A DNA stretch of 64,000 nt from Desulfosporosinus acididurans (GCF_001029285.1 NZ_LDZY01000003.1:248001-312000), one strand, 5' to 3'. Positions 1 to 9,850 are shown, numbered from the stretch's first letter. Notes: generated by a model from the letters alone, not told the origin. Program-made: numbers and translations.

Positions 1-78
1 ATCAGTTAGGCTCTTACTTTTAGCAGAATCATTTAGCTTTCTACGAGCATCTTCAATTAAGGACATTAAGGCATCCAT
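1..78 (-). CDS. Spo0E-like small regulator (5' part only)
   Basis: Only the first 26 codons are in the window. The reading frame begins at an ATG read on the minus strand (76-78), with an AGAGGTG ribosome site just upstream, and runs off the left edge without a stop. The residues (MDALMSLIEDARRKLNDSAK, then a SLTD stretch) resemble the start of Spo0E-like aspartyl-phosphate phosphatases, which usually have an amphipathic helix and then a turn reading LTDPEVL before a second helix carrying SQELD. That second half is outside the window, so the call rests on pattern only. If right, it would dephosphorylate Spo0A~P and delay sporulation. A perfect palindrome at 122-143 lies in its promoter region. 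Confidence 0.45.
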   Translation of the reverse strand, partial: MDALMSLIEDARRKLNDSAKSKSLTD

Positions 79-121
79 TTTGACAATCGCACCTCTTTTT
101 TTCAATAAAACCGTAAAAAAA

Positions 122-143
122 ATTAACTAACTTCCTAGTTAAT
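122..143. promoter_or_regulatory. Palindromic operator-like site, copy 1
   Basis: ATTAACTA, 6 bases, TAGTTAAT: a perfect 8-6-8 inverted repeat in the gap between the marR gene and the Spo0E-like start. It has the same geometry and nearly the same half-site as 673-694 upstream of marR, so it may be a binding site for the MarR protein. Its two arms could also form a weak RNA hairpin, but no T-tract follows that would make it a terminator. Confidence 0.5.
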
Positions 144-195
144 CCCTTTACTGGTATATTTTAGTATATTGTGTTTAAAAAAGCAAGCGCTATTA

Positions 196-645
196 TTATC
201 CTCGATTTTTAAGATAGCTCAATGCTGCCGATAGAATGCGGATTAATTCCTTACTGTCATGCTCTCCAAGATAATTTGTTAAACCCTTTAAAAAATCAAA
301 GTGTTCTATTCTCATTGCTTGAACTATTTCTTTACCTTTTTCCGTAGCTCTTACCAGTACAACACGCCGATCCGTTGGATCAGCAAGGCGTTCCATGTAT
401 CCTCGTTCTTCTAAGGTATTGATAATGTGAGTAACCCCAGCAGGTGTTATTTGCAATTGGAAACTTAAGTCTGAAACTTTGATTCCTTTGGGATCACGTT
501 CCGTACACTGAATTATTGTATGAAGCAATGTGAATTCACTAGGTCTTATGGCATGTGAAGATTTAATCTGACCACCAAACCTCCTAAATTGGGCCATAGT
601 CCGCTCTAATTCCGCCACAATAGCCTCATTTTTATCAAGTTTCAC
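196..645 (-). CDS. MarR-family transcriptional regulator
   Basis: A 149-residue protein with the usual MarR layout: an N-terminal dimerisation helix, a winged helix-turn-helix at about residues 35-105 with the recognition stretch QLQITPAGVTHIINTLEERG, a wing containing DPTDRRVVLV, and C-terminal dimerisation helices. The DPTDRR wing is diagnostic of the family. The start is GTG at 645, chosen for the AGGTGG site just upstream. MarR proteins are usually ligand- or redox-sensitive repressors of their own and neighbouring genes. The ligand cannot be read from sequence. Two matching palindromes, one on each side of the gene, are the likely operators. The product could control itself and the downstream Spo0E-like gene. 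Confidence 0.9.
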   Translation of the reverse strand: MKLDKNEAIVAELERTMAQFRRFGGQIKSSHAIRPSEFTLLHTIIQCTERDPKGIKVSDLSFQLQITPAGVTHIINTLEERGYMERLADPTDRRVVLVRATEKGKEIVQAMRIEHFDFLKGLTNYLGEHDSKELIRILSAALSYLKNRG

Positions 646-672
646 CTTTTACCACCTAATCTCAACGATCTC

Positions 673-694
673 ATTAGTTAGTAAATTATCTAAT
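673..694. promoter_or_regulatory. Palindromic operator-like site, copy 2
   Basis: ATTAGTTA, 6 bases, TATCTAAT: an 8-6-8 inverted repeat with one mismatched pair, 28 bp upstream of the marR start codon. It shares spacing and most half-site bases with 122-143. The position fits autorepression of marR. Confidence 0.5.
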
Positions 695-788
695 ATGCGT
701 TTATGTTTGTCAAGAAATCGTCCCCAGGGCTAAGAAGCATGTACATCTTCCAAAGAGACTTGAATTTCTGTCCATTGGTCATTCTTTA

Positions 789-1805
789 TCAAACGATCTT
801 TGGGGGGGTGGTATTTTCAGCAACAGTAATTTCTGCTCCTTCTATCCAATCAGGCTTTAAATATTCTCTGCCTTTAATGACTACCTTTTCAGCATATACC
901 TCTACAACTAAGCCTGGAGCAGATTTTAAAATATGTCGCCTGTTTCTGTCAATCGGATAGGCCAGGGATGAACTGTTGACAATTGCATAATTCTCTTCAC
1001 TAACCATAGTATTATAATCAATTTTATAATGAGTATGCCCATTAAATAGAATCACCCCCGGGTATCGCGCTAAAATATCGTTCAGCCTTTGCCACTGTAA
1101 GACATAACCGCGCTGAAATCCTCCTAATGCTGCATAGGGAATTGGTTGATGGAGAAAGACAAAAACAGGTTTATTAGGTGTTCGATCAAGCTTAAGTGTA
1201 TTCTCGAGCCAATCTAGCTGAGCATCTGATAAAAATGCCGAATCCATGTATCTTCTATTACTCATACGTGATCTTTCAGTTCCTAAAAAAATAAAATGAT
1301 AGTCTTTAATCCAAGTATCTCCATAAACTTTATCCCTCTTGGCAAAGGTTAGAAACCGATTGATCGCCTGAGCATCAGTTTCTCTATTAGGAAATGTTCT
1401 CGGTGACCAGTGACCATTTCGATAAAAACTTCCGTAAAATTCATGGTTGCCAATTGTCCAATAGATCGGGTAATTAATTTCCAGTTTATGCCTGGAAAGT
1501 TCGCTGCTTAGCAGCCGATAATCCCATGGTACACCATCCCCCAGATCACCAACAACAACCATTGCATCTGGTTTGGAATTAAAATTATCCTCAAGTAAGG
1601 CAGAGAAATGATTTATAGCGTTCATGCGGCCAATGTGTATATCACTGACGACAACAAACGATAATTTGGTGTTTTGATTATCAGTCCATTCTTCAGTTCC
1701 TAATGATTTTGAAATTGCTGCTTTCGGCAGCATAACATTCCAAGATAGTAGTGTTCCAACTCCTAACCCCGCCAAACATTTCAAGAAATCCCTTCTTGTC
1801 GGCAT
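789..1805 (-). CDS. Tat-exported calcineurin-like metallophosphoesterase
   Basis: A 338-residue protein. The N-terminus carries a twin-arginine signal (TRRDFLK at residues 3-9, then a hydrophobic stretch), so it is probably exported folded and acts outside the membrane. The dinuclear-metal motifs of the calcineurin phosphoesterase superfamily are present in order: SDIHIGR (54-60), GDLGDG (86-91), GNHEF (119-123), an HQP stretch near 220 and NGHTHY near 257. The substrate is unknown; relatives act on phosphomonoesters, phosphodiesters or nucleotides. The start is ATG with TTAGGAG upstream. It is flanked by the divergent region of marR and is probably transcribed alone. A run of seven G lies near its 3' end (about 800-807), where a miscall would change only the last few residues. 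Confidence 0.88.
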   Translation of the reverse strand: MPTRRDFLKCLAGLGVGTLLSWNVMLPKAAISKSLGTEEWTDNQNTKLSFVVVSDIHIGRMNAINHFSALLEDNFNSKPDAMVVVGDLGDGVPWDYRLLSSELSRHKLEINYPIYWTIGNHEFYGSFYRNGHWSPRTFPNRETDAQAINRFLTFAKRDKVYGDTWIKDYHFIFLGTERSRMSNRRYMDSAFLSDAQLDWLENTLKLDRTPNKPVFVFLHQPIPYAALGGFQRGYVLQWQRLNDILARYPGVILFNGHTHYKIDYNTMVSEENYAIVNSSSLAYPIDRNRRHILKSAPGLVVEVYAEKVVIKGREYLKPDWIEGAEITVAENTTPPKIV

Positions 1806-2069
1806 ATTTTAGCTCCTAACTTTCCTACTATTCTGTTAATTATGACTAAATCATAGGTGTTTGGTAATGTGTTTTATAAAATTTGTCTTTATTGCCCATA
1901 ATATCACAAGTATCGACACGATTCTATGTCCTTTTTTTGTTAATCCTTCCATCGTAATTTACGCTAAAATCGCTGCGTTGTGATTCATGGAACGAAAGAA
2001 ATGGGGAGCATCATTTACTACTTAAAAAATAGTTTACGACACCCCCCTGGTATATATTATCTTTTAGTT

Positions 2070-2459
2070 TTAGTTTGCCAAAATCGTCAATAAAACATTT
2101 TCTTCGAAAATAGAAAAGGAAATATTTGCAATATGGTTGTCTTTTTGTGCGACAAAATTTATGACTTTAGTTTCCTCGGTAATAGTCCATCCATCTTCAA
2201 CTAAAATAGCTTTATAAGCCTCATAAACTACAGTATCCTTTGATTTATGAATAAGATATTTTGCCTTAGCCAAAGGTTCCTCAGAGGTCGCCGGAGTGAA
2301 CTCAAAGGCTTGTACCCAGTGATATGACGGAACATAGGGAAATTCTTTTGTATATGGTATTTTAATTTTTGCTGAATCTTTTTTACCCTGATTGCTATCT
2401 TGAGTGCTATCTTGATTATCATTTTTAGAACCAAATACTCGCGAAAGAAGTTTACCCAC
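2070..2459 (-). CDS. Hypothetical protein, 129 residues
   Basis: No family is recognised. I prefer the GTG at 2457-2459 to the GTG three codons earlier because the GGGGTGA ribosome site overlaps the earlier codon and sits six bases before the later one. The product starts with a short hydrophobic or basic segment, then a low-complexity polar stretch rich in Asn, Asp, Gln and Ser (about residues 13-28). After that comes a compact region of about 95 residues with alternating hydrophobic strands and the phrase YKAILVEDGW. There is no clear signal peptide or membrane helix. Codon usage resembles the neighbours. It stands alone between the phosphoesterase and tRNA-Gly. Confidence 0.6.
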   Translation of the reverse strand: MGKLLSRVFGSKNDNQDSTQDSNQGKKDSAKIKIPYTKEFPYVPSYHWVQAFEFTPATSEEPLAKAKYLIHKSKDTVVYEAYKAILVEDGWTITEETKVINFVAQKDNHIANISFSIFEENVLLTILAN

Positions 2460-2681
2460 TAAAATCACCCCGAAAATTATTTCTATTATATTTCGATAGT
2501 TAATAATGAATTCTATACGGTTTGTCTTAAGATGTCAAACTTAACCCCCATTAATTTGTTCATCCGCTGCCGCGGATACTCTCTTTCACAATAAGTTGAC
2601 ATATTTAATCATAACGCTTATAATTTTCTTTGTCGGATGAACTAATATATATTGTTCAAACGGAAATCGGTAATCTATTAA

Positions 2682-2756
2682 GCGGACGTGGCTCAGCGGT
2701 AGAGCATTGGCTTCCCAAGCCGAGGATCGCGAGTTCGAATCTCGTCGTCCGCTCCA
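2682..2756 (+). tRNA. tRNA-Gly (anticodon CCC), CCA encoded
   Basis: A complete cloverleaf: acceptor GCGGACG pairs with CGTCCGC, the D-arm GCTCAGCGGTAGAGC is present, the anticodon loop TTCCCAA gives CCC, the T-arm contains GTTCGAATC, and 3' CCA is encoded. It is read rightwards, opposite to nearly all left-arm genes. A hairpin terminator follows. Confidence 0.96.
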
Positions 2757-2767
2757 TATTGTTTATT

Positions 2768-2796
2768 AGTCACTGCATAAAGCAGTGACTTTATTA
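2768..2796 (+). terminator. Intrinsic terminator after tRNA-Gly
   Basis: AGTCACTGC and GCAGTGACT form a perfect 9-bp stem around ATAAA, followed by a T-rich tail. It lies 11 bases past the tRNA 3' end. Confidence 0.85.
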
Positions 2797-2842
2797 TTTT
2801 TAAATTATAAATCTTCCTGACTGCGAACCATAAGAACGAGCA

Positions 2843-2890
2843 GTGAACTCGTTCAGCTAAAGCTGACCATCGGGGCCGCTTAAGTGAGTG
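2843..2890 (+). repeat. Interspersed hairpin repeat, left-end fragment (copy B)
   Basis: It carries the conserved left end: GTGAACTCGTTCAGC, TAAA, then GCTGA, followed by CATCGGGGC. The right-end module (CTTATAGAAGTGGGAG) is missing, so this is a truncated copy of the family also seen near 9.85, 18.7, 22.1, 27.4, 28.7, 36.3, 38.5, 52.9 and 56.3 kb. Confidence 0.75.
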
Positions 2891-2897
2891 AATAAAA

Positions 2898-2937
2898 AGA
2901 GTTCTAACTCTTTCCCAAAGGAAAGAATTAGAACTCT
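2898..2937 (-). terminator. Strong terminator for the tRNA-Glu/tRNA-Phe transcript
   Basis: An 18-bp stem (one G-U pair) around a CAAA loop. Read leftwards it is followed by TTTTTATTC, so it ends the tRNA-Phe transcript. Read rightwards it is followed by CATTTTTG, so it may work in both directions between the convergent tRNA units. Confidence 0.88.
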
Positions 2938-2981
2938 CATTTTTGTGATATGTTTATAAGATTGTCATAATAAACAGTAAA

Positions 2982-3057
<76 letters not shown>

Positions 3058-3063
3058 ATTTTA

Positions 3064-3139
3064 TGGTGACCCGTACGGGATTCGAACCCGTGTAACCGCC
3101 GTGAAAGGGCGATGTCTTAGACCGCTTGACCAACGGGCC
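3064..3139 (-). tRNA. tRNA-Glu (anticodon TTC), CCA encoded
   Basis: On the minus strand: acceptor GGCCCGT pairs with ACGGGTC, anticodon loop CTTTCAC gives TTC, the T-arm holds GTTCGAATC, and CCA is encoded. It is the first gene of a two-tRNA unit with tRNA-Phe. Confidence 0.96.
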
Positions 3140-3216
3140 TCTTCTCAAAACCTAGCTCACAGATATGAATTTTACAGGAAAGCTCGCCGTGTGTCAAGTA
3201 CTCTTAGAAAAGGAGG

Positions 3217-5004
3217 TTAAACATTAAACTTATTTAAAGCTGCTTGCAATTCATCAGCCATAGAAGACAGAACTTTACTGGAGGAAGCTATTTCCTGAAC
3301 GGAAGCGGTTTGTTCCTCTGTGGCTGCAGATACTGTCTGAGTTTGATCCGTAATACTCCGACTTGTCTCAAAGACTTCTGAAACCGAGGCAACAATTCGT
3401 TCGTTTCCCAAGGCCATTTGTTGGATCTCTTCGGAAATTTCTTCGACTTGTTTCGAAACGGCTACAATTAAGGAGGAAATCTGGCTAAAGGCTGATCCCG
3501 CAGTTTCAGCTACCTCAGTGCCCAGTTTTACCTGATGTGTTCCTTCATTAATTGATAAGACAGCCTTCTGAGTATCCTGTTGAATTTCATGGATTAATGA
3601 AGCAATCTGTCGTGATGCCACTTGGGATTGTTCAGCCAGTTTACGAACCTCATCAGCTACTACAGCAAAACCTCTGCCCTGATCCCCGGCACGAGCTGCC
3701 TCAATGGCCGCATTCAGGGCAAGCAAATTCGTTTGTTCTGCAATCCCTGATATAGTATCAACGATTTGCCCAATCTCTTTGGACCGTTCTCCTAATGTCA
3801 TAACCACTTCTGCCGAACCGGTTACAGTTTGATCAATGGTCGCCATTTGCTGAATCGTTTTATCAATGGCCGCGCTGCCTTCTGAAGCAGAAAGGGCCGT
3901 TTTTTCAGAAGACTGTACGACAACCTTGGCATTTTCCACCATTTGCTGAATCCCAGCTGACATCTCCTCAACAATAGCAGATGATTCATTCATAGAATTC
4001 AGCTGTTTTTCGGCCCCTTTGGCAACTTCCATGATGGAAGAAGCTACTTGGCTGGATGCTTGAGCAGATTGATCAGCTCCCGCACTAAGTTCTTCTGATG
4101 AGGCAGCAACCTGTGCTGCAGAGGATGATACTTGCTGAACCAGCTGTCTTAGGTTATCTGTCATAGTATTAAAAGCCTTTCCTAATTGGCCTAGTTCATC
4201 ATTTGTGTCTATCTCTAGTTTATTAATATTTAAATTCCCTTTGGCAATTTCTGCGGCGGTATCCGCCACGTCCCTGATCTGTTTCGAAATGTTTTCATTA
4301 ATTCACTCAGAAGCGTTCCCAAGACTAAAGCAACTCCAAATGCTAAGATCAGAGACAAAATGGTATAGATAACACTTTTCTGTCCAGCCTTCAGAACCTG
4401 TTGCTGTTTAACTGCCACAAGCTTATCCATATCATCAACCCAGTTGCCTGTCCCAATAACCCAGTTATAGGGCTTAAAAAGCAGTGTATAGCTTCTTTTG
4501 GGCAGAAGTACCGTCTGATTCGGTTTAGCGAAGGTATAGTCTGTATAACCGCCGTCGGGTTTCAATCCATTAGAAATAAAATCTTTAACGTAATATTTAC
4601 CATGAGAGTCTTGAGCATTAAGACGTGATTTGCCTTCATTGGCAGTTCTGCCAAGCAGGACAACATTGACCCCTTCTGTTGTATCAATCCAGAAATAATT
4701 TTCTTGGTCATAGCGAAGGTTCCTAACTAAATCAGCCGCCATGGTTTTTAGCTTGCTCAGGTGTCAATTCTCCTTTTTGCTGACGATTATAAACATCTTG
4801 AACTAGACTATAAGCAGTTTGAACTTCCAACTTGATTTGTCTGTCGAATTGTTCATACAACGTTGTTCGATATTGAGCTATATTAGCTTGTTCTGATGTA
4901 ATAGTAGTATAAATATTATACCCACCGAGAATTAAAGCCATAATTAGGGTAGTGATCAATAAGAGCAATAGAATCCGATATTTAATTTTTTTCAACCTCG
5001 ACAC
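3217..5004 (-). pseudogene. Methyl-accepting chemotaxis protein broken by two compensating frameshifts
   Basis: Three overlapping reading frames together make one chemoreceptor of about 595 codons. The first (5004 to about 4742) has an N-terminal membrane helix (ILLLLLITTLIMALILGG) and the start of the sensor. The second (about 4742 to 4290) has a single-Cache-like sensor with YFWIDTTEG and the second membrane helix. The third (about 4290 to 3217) has the HAMP linker and the signalling hairpin with its tip [15 protein letters not shown]. The first break is in GCTAAAAACCATGG, where one C looks extra. The second is in ATGAAAACATTTCG, where one A looks missing; dropping or adding these restores EQAK-MAADL and [15 protein letters not shown]. 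The first and third parts share a frame. It is preceded by a c-di-GMP riboswitch. Either a real recent pseudogene or two sequencing errors. Confidence 0.85.
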
Positions 5005-5035
5005 CCTTCCCTTACAAAATAGATTGATTTACCTA

Positions 5036-5066
5036 AAACAAAATCGCCGTCCGCAAGGGACAGCGA
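5036..5066 (-). terminator. Riboswitch-linked intrinsic terminator
   Basis: On the minus strand, TCGCTGTCC and GGACGGCGA form a 9-bp stem (one G-U) around CTTGC, followed by TTTTGTTTT. It lies between the c-di-GMP aptamer and the chemoreceptor start, so it is probably the expression platform: whether it forms would decide read-through into the receptor gene. Confidence 0.8.
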
Positions 5067-5075
5067 CTGAGTCTT

Positions 5076-5160
5076 ATTTGGTAACTCGGCCATCATCCTT
5101 ATATGGAAGACCCGTAGCTTTGCGTCCCCAGTTCTCACTGGGTTTGCCTTTTTCAAACCC
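5076..5160 (-). promoter_or_regulatory. Cyclic di-GMP-I (GEMM) riboswitch aptamer
   Basis: Read on the minus strand, the segment has the GEMM-I landmarks in order: AAAGGCAAACC, then a stem-loop (CCCAGTGAGAACTGGG), GACGCAAAGCTACGGGTC, a second stem region and TGGCCGAGTTACC. The G-C-A-A-A-C-C block, the GACGCAAAGC junction and the tetraloop-receptor-like end are family hallmarks. A short closing stem can be drawn between GTTTG before the first block and CAAAT after the last. It precedes a terminator and a chemoreceptor gene, a common GEMM-I setting that links motility to c-di-GMP. The sign of control cannot be read with confidence. Confidence 0.9.
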
Positions 5161-5240
5161 TCTGTGTTTCAATATGTAAATCCAACTAATATGTCCAGCC
5201 GTTTTTCATCTGAAACTGCCAGATGTTTCTGCAAAAGGGA

Positions 5241-5316
5241 TGGTGAGCCATCCGCGACTCGAACGCGGGACACCCTGATTAAAAGTCAGGTGCTCTACCG
5301 ACTGAGCTAATGGCTC
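5241..5316 (-). tRNA. tRNA-Lys (anticodon TTT), CCA encoded
   Basis: On the minus strand: acceptor GAGCCAT pairs with ATGGCTC, anticodon loop CTTTTAA gives TTT, the T-arm contains GTTCGAGTC, and CCA is encoded. It lies downstream of purA and upstream of the riboswitch. Confidence 0.96.
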
Positions 5317-5388
5317 TTACCGGTCTAAATCTTACAGGAAAGTTGCAAATGTGTCAAGATTCAATTTTTTACAACAAACTCTTATTAT

Positions 5389-6696
<1,308 letters not shown>

Positions 6697-6736
6697 CTAA
6701 CATCCCTTTTAACTAAAGTTCCCAGATCAAAACATT

Positions 6737-8032
6737 CTACTCTAAACCCAACCGTTTAAAAATATCATCAACATGTTGGAGATGATAGCCCAAATCAAAA
6801 AGACTGCGCAAATCCTTTTCCGTTAAATAATTGCCTATTCGCGTATCTTTAGCAACAACCTCGATAAAATCCTTTCCTTGATCCCAGGCTTGAAACGCAT
6901 CCTGCTGAACCCAGGCATAAGCTTCTTCCCGCATACATCCATGTTCCACTAATGCCAAAAGAATGCGCTGTGACGACGTTAAGCCATAGGTTTTCTGCAG
7001 ATTTCGCTTCATCTGTTCTTCTTGAATTTTTAGGCCGGAAATAATGCGGGTCATTTGCCTGAGCATATGGTCTAGAAGCACGCAGCTATCCGGCAAAATT
7101 ATTCTTTCCACCGAACTATGGGTCATATCCCTTTCATGCCAGAGAGCTATGTTCTCCATAGACGCTAAGGCATTGCCCCTCAATAGTCTTGCCATTCCGC
7201 TCACCTGTTCGCAGACAATAGGATTGCGCTTATGAGGCATCGCTGAAGAGCCTTTCTGCCCCTCGGCAAAGGGTTCCTGCACCTCAAGGATATCTGTTCG
7301 CTGCAGATTGCGAATTTCGGTTGCTATCTTTTCCAATGAACCGCCAATTAGGGCAAGGGTAGTCATAAAATGAGCATGCCGATCCCGCTGTAATATCTGG
7401 TTACTTACTAAAGCACTCGTTAGGCCTAAATGCTTACACACTGCACCTTCGACTTCCGGGGAAACATTTGCATAAGTTCCGACTGCCCCGGATATTTTGC
7501 CCACGCTCACCGATGATATTGCTTGATCCAAGCGTTCCTCCTGACGATCCAGTTCGGCAATCCATAAGGCAAGTTTTAAACCAAACGTCAAAGGTTCAGC
7601 GTGAATCCCATGGGTCCGACCCACCATGACCGTATATTTGCTTTCCAAAGCTCTTTGAGACAGAGCGTCTCTCAGTCCATGAAGGTCCTTCTTGAGCAGT
7701 TTACCTGAATCTCGCAGGACCAGACTTAAGGCAGTATCCTTCACATCTGATGAGGTTAAACCGAGGTGCAAGTATTTTCCTGATTCTCCGATTTCCTCGA
7801 CAACGGCTTGTAAAAAGGCTATAAGATCGTGCCTAACTATAGCTTCGATTTCTAAAACTCTCTGAGAATTTACTTTCGCCGAACGTCTGATATCTTCCAT
7901 CGCCTCAAGAGGAATTTCTCCCCGTTCAGTCATAACTTCTGCAACTGCAAGTTCTACTTCCAGCCAGCGCTCATATTCGTAACCGTCTCTCCATAGTTTT
8001 CCCATTTCGGGGTGTGTGTATCGATCCAGCAA
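6737..8032 (-). CDS. purB: Adenylosuccinate lyase
   Basis: A 431-residue member of the fumarase/aspartase superfamily. It removes fumarate at two purine steps (SAICAR to AICAR, and adenylosuccinate to AMP). The signature GSSAMPHKRNP is near residue 262, HLGLTSSDVKDTA is near 87 and VGRTHGIHAEP is near 137. The start is TTG (8030-8032) with GGGGGCG ten bases upstream; no better start is seen. It lies directly upstream of purA on the same strand. Confidence 0.97.
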   Translation of the reverse strand: MLDRYTHPEMGKLWRDGYEYERWLEVELAVAEVMTERGEIPLEAMEDIRRSAKVNSQRVLEIEAIVRHDLIAFLQAVVEEIGESGKYLHLGLTSSDVKDTALSLVLRDSGKLLKKDLHGLRDALSQRALESKYTVMVGRTHGIHAEPLTFGLKLALWIAELDRQEERLDQAISSVSVGKISGAVGTYANVSPEVEGAVCKHLGLTSALVSNQILQRDRHAHFMTTLALIGGSLEKIATEIRNLQRTDILEVQEPFAEGQKGSSAMPHKRNPIVCEQVSGMARLLRGNALASMENIALWHERDMTHSSVERIILPDSCVLLDHMLRQMTRIISGLKIQEEQMKRNLQKTYGLTSSQRILLALVEHGCMREEAYAWVQQDAFQAWDQGKDFIEVVAKDTRIGNYLTEKDLRSLFDLGYHLQHVDDIFKRLGLE

Positions 8033-8153
8033 TTTCTCTGCGCCCCCAATCCATTACTCTCCGTTAGTCCATTAACTACCAAGTAATAAGCTTTCTTATC
8101 ATTTACACTAGAAAGACGTGCCTATTCTCATGAGTTCCGATTACTCAGCGAAA

Positions 8154-8180
8154 CTACAGATGGGTTAACCCCATCTGTAG
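8154..8180 (-). terminator. Hairpin between the flavoprotein gene and purB
   Basis: CTACAGATGGG and CCCATCTGTAG form a perfect 11-bp stem around TTAAC. The T-tract is poor on both strands (TTTCGC on the minus strand), so it may end the upstream flavoprotein transcript only weakly or stabilise its 3' end. Confidence 0.5.
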
Positions 8181-8202
8181 TCCTAATCCTGTAACTATAA
8201 TT

Positions 8203-9615
8203 TTATTCTTTAGATACAATATCCCGTGCTACAACAATTCCCGTCGCGGAAGCCTGCATTAATCCACGTGTAATTCCCGCTCCGTCTCCAATCGTATATA
8301 AATGAGGAATGGCCGTTTCAAAATTATTTTTTACTTTTACCTTTGAAGAATAGAACTTTACCTCAACTCCATAGAGCAAGGTGTTCTTAGAATACATTCC
8401 CGGAGCAATTTTATCAAAAGCCTTAAGTGTTTCTGTTAACGACGTAAGATAACGCTCAGGAAACACATAACTGAGATCTCCCGGTACTGCAGACACCAGT
8501 GTAGGAACTGTCGTCGACTTACGAAGGCGACTGTCTGTTGTCCTTCTCCCTTGCAGAAGATCGCCTAAGCGCTGAACCATGACACCCCCGCCTGTCAACA
8601 TATTGGCTAATCTGGCAATATACCGTCCATATTCGATTGGCTGGTTAAAGGGTTCGGTAAAATGAGTGGAAACTAACAAGGCAAAATTGGTGTTTTTGGT
8701 CTTTTTAGCCGCATCAGCGTAACTATGACCGTTTACAACAGCAATTCCTCCGTCATAGTGTTCTTCGGATACTACTCCTCCGGGATTAACACAAAAGCTC
8801 CGGGTTTTAAGATCATAGGTGTCTGAATAATAAACGAGCTTAGCTTCATATAGTTCTTTAGTTAAATGATCCATAACAGAATTGGGAACTTCCACACGAA
8901 CTCCGATATCGACCTCATTATTTTCGGTAATAACTCCTAAGCGAACCGTTTGTGCCGCAAGCCAATTTGCCCCCCCACGGCCGGGAGCTGCAACAACATA
9001 TCTAGCCCTTACTTCATCAAGCTCAGCTTGATCACGACGCTGTATGATTGCTCCTTGGGCTCCGACAGGATCAGCCAGGATATCCTTGACTTCAGCAAGT
9101 TCCCAAAAGGCAGTATTCGTCTCAGTCATTAAATGTTGATACATGCCCTTTAAAACTTCATAGGCTAACTCCGTGCCTAAATGACGTACAGGACAATGGA
9201 TTAACTGAATATTATGGCGGGATGCATCATACTGAATCTCCTCAACCCGGCGAGTATCTAAACCATAAACAGTTTCCTGAGCCCCAAATTGTCGGTAAAT
9301 TGAGTCTGCGTAGTCTATAAGGGCCTGTGCTTGATCGTCCTTCATATATTCTGTCAAGCGGCCGCCCACAGCAGGACTTAGGGACAATTTCCCATCGCTG
9401 AACGCTCCGGCCCCGGACCATCCTCTCGTGATGGCACAAGGGTTACACCCTGCACAAACACCTGTCGTTCGAGCTGGACATTTTCTTTTTTCTATTGTTC
9501 GACCGCTATCCACAATCAGAATTTTCAGGTTTTTATTATGCTTTGATAGCTCTAAAGCCGTAAATATTCCAGCAGGCCCTGCTCCGATAATTAAGACATC
9601 AACTTCATGTTTCAA
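8203..9615 (-). CDS. FAD-dependent oxidoreductase (COG2509-like)
   Basis: A 470-residue flavoprotein with an N-terminal Rossmann FAD motif, VLIIGAGPAGIFTALELSK at residues 7-25. A Cys-rich segment near residue 46 (KCPARTTGVCAGCNPC) is followed by GWSGAGAFSDGKL, and a C-terminal FAD stretch reads YTIGDGAGITRGLMQA. This arrangement is typical of the uncharacterised oxidoreductases grouped with COG2509, whose substrate is unknown. The Cys-x2-Cys-x2-Cys segment might bind metal or be redox-active, which is inference. The start is TTG with GGAGGGG nine bases upstream. It stands alone between dnaB and purB. Confidence 0.88.
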   Translation of the reverse strand: MKHEVDVLIIGAGPAGIFTALELSKHNKNLKILIVDSGRTIEKRKCPARTTGVCAGCNPCAITRGWSGAGAFSDGKLSLSPAVGGRLTEYMKDDQAQALIDYADSIYRQFGAQETVYGLDTRRVEEIQYDASRHNIQLIHCPVRHLGTELAYEVLKGMYQHLMTETNTAFWELAEVKDILADPVGAQGAIIQRRDQAELDEVRARYVVAAPGRGGANWLAAQTVRLGVITENNEVDIGVRVEVPNSVMDHLTKELYEAKLVYYSDTYDLKTRSFCVNPGGVVSEEHYDGGIAVVNGHSYADAAKKTKNTNFALLVSTHFTEPFNQPIEYGRYIARLANMLTGGGVMVQRLGDLLQGRRTTDSRLRKSTTVPTLVSAVPGDLSYVFPERYLTSLTETLKAFDKIAPGMYSKNTLLYGVEVKFYSSKVKVKNNFETAIPHLYTIGDGAGITRGLMQASATGIVVARDIVSKE

Positions 9616-9781
9616 GGTATCCCCTCCGAGAGAGATTTACGTTTGCTTAGAGAAGGAACTTCTTATCGCAAACACTCTCATCTTAACAATCCTCCTTCCC
9701 ATTGTCAATGGAATTACCGAACATTCATCAAGAATACATGATTAACATTCGACAAGCCGTTACAATAATTTCTAAATAGAG

Positions 9782-9796
9782 TTTTATCCAATCGTA
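9782..9796 (-). repeat. Isolated right-end fragment of the interspersed repeat
   Basis: TTTATCCAATCGTAA is the complement of the family right end TTACGATTGGATAAA. It lies about 55 bp before copy A and in the opposite orientation, so it is probably the stub of another copy. Confidence 0.55.
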
Positions 9797-9850
9797 ATGC
9801 TCCTATTTTACTAGGTTCATCATTCGGTAATTTACCTGATAAATTTTGGA

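Noticed and set aside
703-960. 85-residue open frame on the plus strand
   Set aside because: It overlaps the end of the metallophosphoesterase in antisense and has no domain or ribosome site.
4732-4745. Programmed frameshift or selenocysteine at the TGA ending the first chemoreceptor fragment
   Set aside because: The correct continuation is in a different frame, so reading TGA as selenocysteine would not help. No slippery heptamer with a downstream pseudoknot is evident, and a second opposite indel follows.
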